Shown here in pieces: positions 61,666 through 64,000 of a stretch of 64,000 bases of DNA (position 1 is its first letter; each line of letters starts with the position of its first letter). Source of the stretch: an uncultured Aquimarina sp. (GTDB lineage: Bacteria > Bacteroidota > Bacteroidia > Flavobacteriales > Flavobacteriaceae). The stretch is from assembly GCA_947502885.1 (NCBI GenBank), contig CANNBP010000001.1, forward strand, positions 372,001-436,000, written 5' to 3'. Under the pieces are notes generated by a model. It saw nothing but the letters and a program-made list of their open reading frames with translations. It ran no database searches and was not told the origin of the DNA. The position numbers were made by a program, and so were the translations under genes.

Positions 61666-62784
61666 ATGATTACGATTAAAGAAATTACTTCAAAAGGAGA
61701 TTTAACCACATTTGTTAAGTTTCCTTTTGGGCTATATAAAAACTCCCCCCACTATGTCCCGTCTATAATCAAAGAGGAATTAGACGTGATGAATCCAAAA
61801 AAGAATCCGGTATTTAGAAATGCCGATGCCAAATACTTTCTAGCATATAGGGGTGATACAATAGTTGGACGAATTGCCGCAATAATTAACTGGATCGAAG
61901 TAAAAGAACAAAAAAAACTTAAAGTTCGTTTTGGTTGGTTTGATGTTATAGATGATATAGAAGTAACCAAAGCTTTGTTTAAAAAGGTTGCTGAGTATGG
62001 TGCACAAAACGCTCTAGAATATATGGAAGGACCTGTTGGCTTTTCTAACATGGATAAAGCAGGTATTCTAATAAAAGGTTTTGATGAGCTAAATACTATG
62101 ATTACTTGGTATAATTACCCATACTACTCTAAACACATGGAGGAGCTTGGTTTTGAACAGGCGGCTACATGGGTCGAATACAAAATTAAAGTCCCCAAAG
62201 AAACCAAAGAAAAGGTTATCAAATTCTCTAGGGTAATTAAAGAAAGATATCAGCTTCAATTACTTAAATTCAAAAAAAGCAAGGAAATACTTAAATATGC
62301 AGATGACATGTTTGAGCTACTTAATAAAACTTATAGTAGTCTACAAACTTTTGTTCCTATACAACAATATCAGATTGACATGTATAAGAAAAAGTATCTG
62401 CCATATCTAAATCCAGAATATATTACTTGTATAGCTGATAAAACGGGTAAGCTAATTGCGTTCTCTATAGTAATGCCATCTTTTTCTAAAGCATTGAAAA
62501 AAATGAATGGTAAGGTCTACCCTTTAAGATTTTTACATATTCTAAAAGCTCAAAGAAGAAACAATACAGCTGCATTCTATCTTATTGGTGTAGATCCAGA
62601 ATATCAAAACAAAGGAATTACGGCACTTATTTTTAAGGAAATGAATGAAGCATTTCTAAGAAACGGTATAGAAATGGTCGAAACCAACCCTGAACTAGTT
62701 GAAAATAAGGCAATACAAGCACTATGGAACGACTATGAGCATGAGCAACATAAAATGAGAAGAACGTTTAGAAAAAGTATTTAA
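61666..62784 (+). CDS. GNAT-family acetyltransferase-like protein
   Basis: 372 residues. The N-terminal region (MITIKEITSKGDLTTFVKFP, KYFLAYRGDTIVGRIAAI) and the C-terminal acetyl-CoA-binding area (AFYLIGVDPEYQNKGITALIFKEM) mark a two-domain GNAT protein common in Bacteroidota. The canonical (Q/R)xxGx(G/A) loop is reduced to YQNKGI, so catalytic competence is uncertain. No membrane segment is seen. Substrate is unknown; similar genes have been misnamed as cyclohydrolases. It stands alone between the barrel gene (131 bp) and the convergent efflux adaptor. Confidence 0.85.
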   Translation: MITIKEITSKGDLTTFVKFPFGLYKNSPHYVPSIIKEELDVMNPKKNPVFRNADAKYFLAYRGDTIVGRIAAIINWIEVKEQKKLKVRFGWFDVIDDIEVTKALFKKVAEYGAQNALEYMEGPVGFSNMDKAGILIKGFDELNTMITWYNYPYYSKHMEELGFEQAATWVEYKIKVPKETKEKVIKFSRVIKERYQLQLLKFKKSKEILKYADDMFELLNKTYSSLQTFVPIQQYQIDMYKKKYLPYLNPEYITCIADKTGKLIAFSIVMPSFSKALKKMNGKVYPLRFLHILKAQRRNNTAAFYLIGVDPEYQNKGITALIFKEMNEAFLRNGIEMVETNPELVENKAIQALWNDYEHEQHKMRRTFRKSI

Positions 62785-62811
62785 AACCATATTAAAAAAG
62801 GCTTAGAAGGC

Positions 62812-64000
62812 TTAGAACGTTTCGATTACACTGCCACAGGTTAACATAGATGTACCAAAATAAGGATTTTCCACCTCCTTTTCGGTACTTAACCAAACGG
62901 CTCCTTTATTGTTATTTGCCATAGGACAACGCTGAACGTAAAATGTAGTCTCAAACGTATCAATCATTGACATGGTTGATGTCATAGATTCGCTTAGAGC
63001 TACGAAATGTAACCTTTGTATCTTTATATCTTGTTTTTCTTCAAGTACTTTTAACATTGAAAGATCCTCTGATAATAGCTTTTTTTCAATTGCTGTTAAA
63101 TCGAATTCTTCAATTTCTCTATACTTTTTCAATATTTGTTTTGCAAAATTCGAAACAAGAGAAGCATCAGATTTCACAAAAGCATTTTTCATTTGTATAT
63201 ATAAAGGCAATGCAGATTTAAACTTACTTTGAAATACCTTAGACAAAACAACCTCATTATCTTGTCTTGTTCCAGAATTATTTTTTAAGGCTTCCTCCTT
63301 CCCTCTATTCATCATTGACTTTTTACCTTGCAATTGTGCCGCCGCATCTACCGTAAAGGTGCCATTGGTAACAATCTCATCTCCATCTTTAAGCCCATCA
63401 ATAACGGTATACATTTGATTATTCTGTTTACCAAGTACAACTTCTTTCATTTCAAAAATCGGTTCAGTTGGATTCGTTTTTACATACACAACAGATCGTT
63501 TTCCAGTCCATAACACTGCACTAGTAGGTATTACAATCTGTTTATCAATAGATATATTCATACCTTTAACTGCCCCTAAAGCAAACATCCCTGGTTTATA
63601 CCTCAAATCTTTATTACTTATCACCGCCCTAACAACATAAGTCCTAGTTTCAACATTTAATACAGGATCAACAAAAGAGATGATCGTATTTAACTTTACA
63701 CCAGGATAAGCCTTTGTGGATATCTCAATAGACTCTCCCTTTTTAAATAAACCAATTTGATTTTCATAAGCATCAAACTCCACCCATAAATCATTAAGAT
63801 TACTAACTCTTACAATAGGCTGACCTAGTTTTACAAAATCACCTTCGACACTCATCACTTCAGAAACAGTACCTGATACTGTTGCGTAAATAGCGAAATA
63901 CTCTTGAGCTACGCCTGACAACTCAATAGCATTAATTTGTTTTTCTGATAATTTCCATAGTTTAAGCTTAGAACGAACGGCATTATACAATTCTGGCTGT
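62812..64000 (-). CDS. CusB-like efflux RND periplasmic adaptor, C-terminal part (N-terminus beyond window)
   Basis: The frame is open to the window edge, and a QPELYNAVRSK run before the first visible methionine-like codon shows the 5' end is outside. Recognisable parts are the lipoyl-like segment (ATVSGTVSEVMSVEGDFVKLGQPIVRVS), the beta-barrel of HlyD/CusB adaptors (LWVEFDAYENQIGLFKKGE), then a DUF3347-like helical region (LPLYIQMKNAFVKSDASLVSN). The final segment CPMANNNKGAVWLSTEKEVENPYFGTSMLTCG carries two Cys of the heavy-metal type. By family it links an RND pump to an outer-membrane channel to expel Cu/Ag or similar cations; the pump genes must lie past 64000. Confidence 0.9.
   Translation of the reverse strand, partial: QPELYNAVRSKLKLWKLSEKQINAIELSGVAQEYFAIYATVSGTVSEVMSVEGDFVKLGQPIVRVSNLNDLWVEFDAYENQIGLFKKGESIEISTKAYPGVKLNTIISFVDPVLNVETRTYVVRAVISNKDLRYKPGMFALGAVKGMNISIDKQIVIPTSAVLWTGKRSVVYVKTNPTEPIFEMKEVVLGKQNNQMYTVIDGLKDGDEIVTNGTFTVDAAAQLQGKKSMMNRGKEEALKNNSGTRQDNEVVLSKVFQSKFKSALPLYIQMKNAFVKSDASLVSNFAKQILKKYREIEEFDLTAIEKKLLSEDLSMLKVLEEKQDIKIQRLHFVALSESMTSTMSMIDTFETTFYVQRCPMANNNKGAVWLSTEKEVENPYFGTSMLTCGSVIETF

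Noticed and set aside
1..64000. Mobile elements, tRNA or rRNA genes
   Set aside because: No transposase, integrase, terminal repeats or cloverleaf/rRNA-like segments were recognised in reading the window.

Overview
The window looks like chromosome from a marine flavobacterium (Bacteroidota, Flavobacteriaceae; an Aquimarina-like genus is my best guess, from gene content only). The signs are low GC by eye, type IX secretion (T9SS) sorting tails, GEVED and T9SS-linked adhesive modules, promoters resembling TAnnTTTG, little visible Shine-Dalgarno signal, a barrel-less SusC-like protein, and flavobacterial neighbourhoods such as BatA/dihydroorotase-like, sigma factor/UvrA and DUF4834/YfhO/glycosyltransferase. 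No rRNA, tRNA, CRISPR array, insertion sequence or phage was recognised.

Layout. Positions 1-12,906 (minus strand) hold one partial and two complete very large secreted M43-type zinc metalloproteases. The first two are tandem paralogues that share even their upstream DNA. 13.8-18.7 kb holds a dicarboxylate/amino-acid symporter, an FAD-dependent dehydrogenase, a small outer-membrane beta-barrel and a DEAD-box helicase. 18.97-23.2 kb is a plus-strand operon: a BatA-domain vWA protein, a dihydroorotase homologue that has lost its metal-binding HxH, a DUF4870-like membrane protein and a serine esterase. 23.3-30.2 kb holds a vWA/TonB-plug/TPR protein without a barrel, an MBL-fold hydrolase, a conserved protein of unknown function, a frameshifted GG-leader mini-gene, a Bcp peroxiredoxin and a cysteine-free endonuclease III.

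30.3-38.1 kb is the most system-like block. Three tandem paralogous sensor kinases, each with signal peptide, periplasmic TPRs, one membrane helix and a LytS-type kinase, are followed without a gap by a single LytTR response regulator. A 47-residue GG-leader peptide gene points toward the regulator from the other side. A second, frameshifted GG-leader reading frame lies about 1.4 kb upstream of the first kinase, so RiPP/pheromone-like peptides flank the signalling block. This suggests, but does not prove, peptide-linked signalling.

38.6-45.3 kb holds a 48-residue conserved-looking protein, an ECF sigma factor, a UvrA paralogue lacking half of its first zinc module, a DUF2461 protein and an unrecognised 624-residue protein with a transthyretin-like fold segment. 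45.6-52.2 kb holds a fourth large M43 protease and, divergently, an extremely Arg/Ser/Asn/Thr-rich secreted protein. 52.2-59.8 kb is a surface-polysaccharide/membrane cluster (flippase, glycosyltransferase, YfhO, DUF4834) interrupted by a BspA-type lipoprotein. The end holds an outer-membrane transporter-like protein with a long Lys/Glu coiled tail, a GNAT protein and the C-terminal part of a CusB-like efflux adaptor.

Functionally the window combines extracellular protein degradation (T9SS exported proteases), a duplicated sensory pathway, surface glycan assembly and housekeeping repair genes. Start codons were moved to internal ATGs where the longest frame would need an upstream TTG or a poor N-terminus. 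All function calls come from reading motifs, with no database search.
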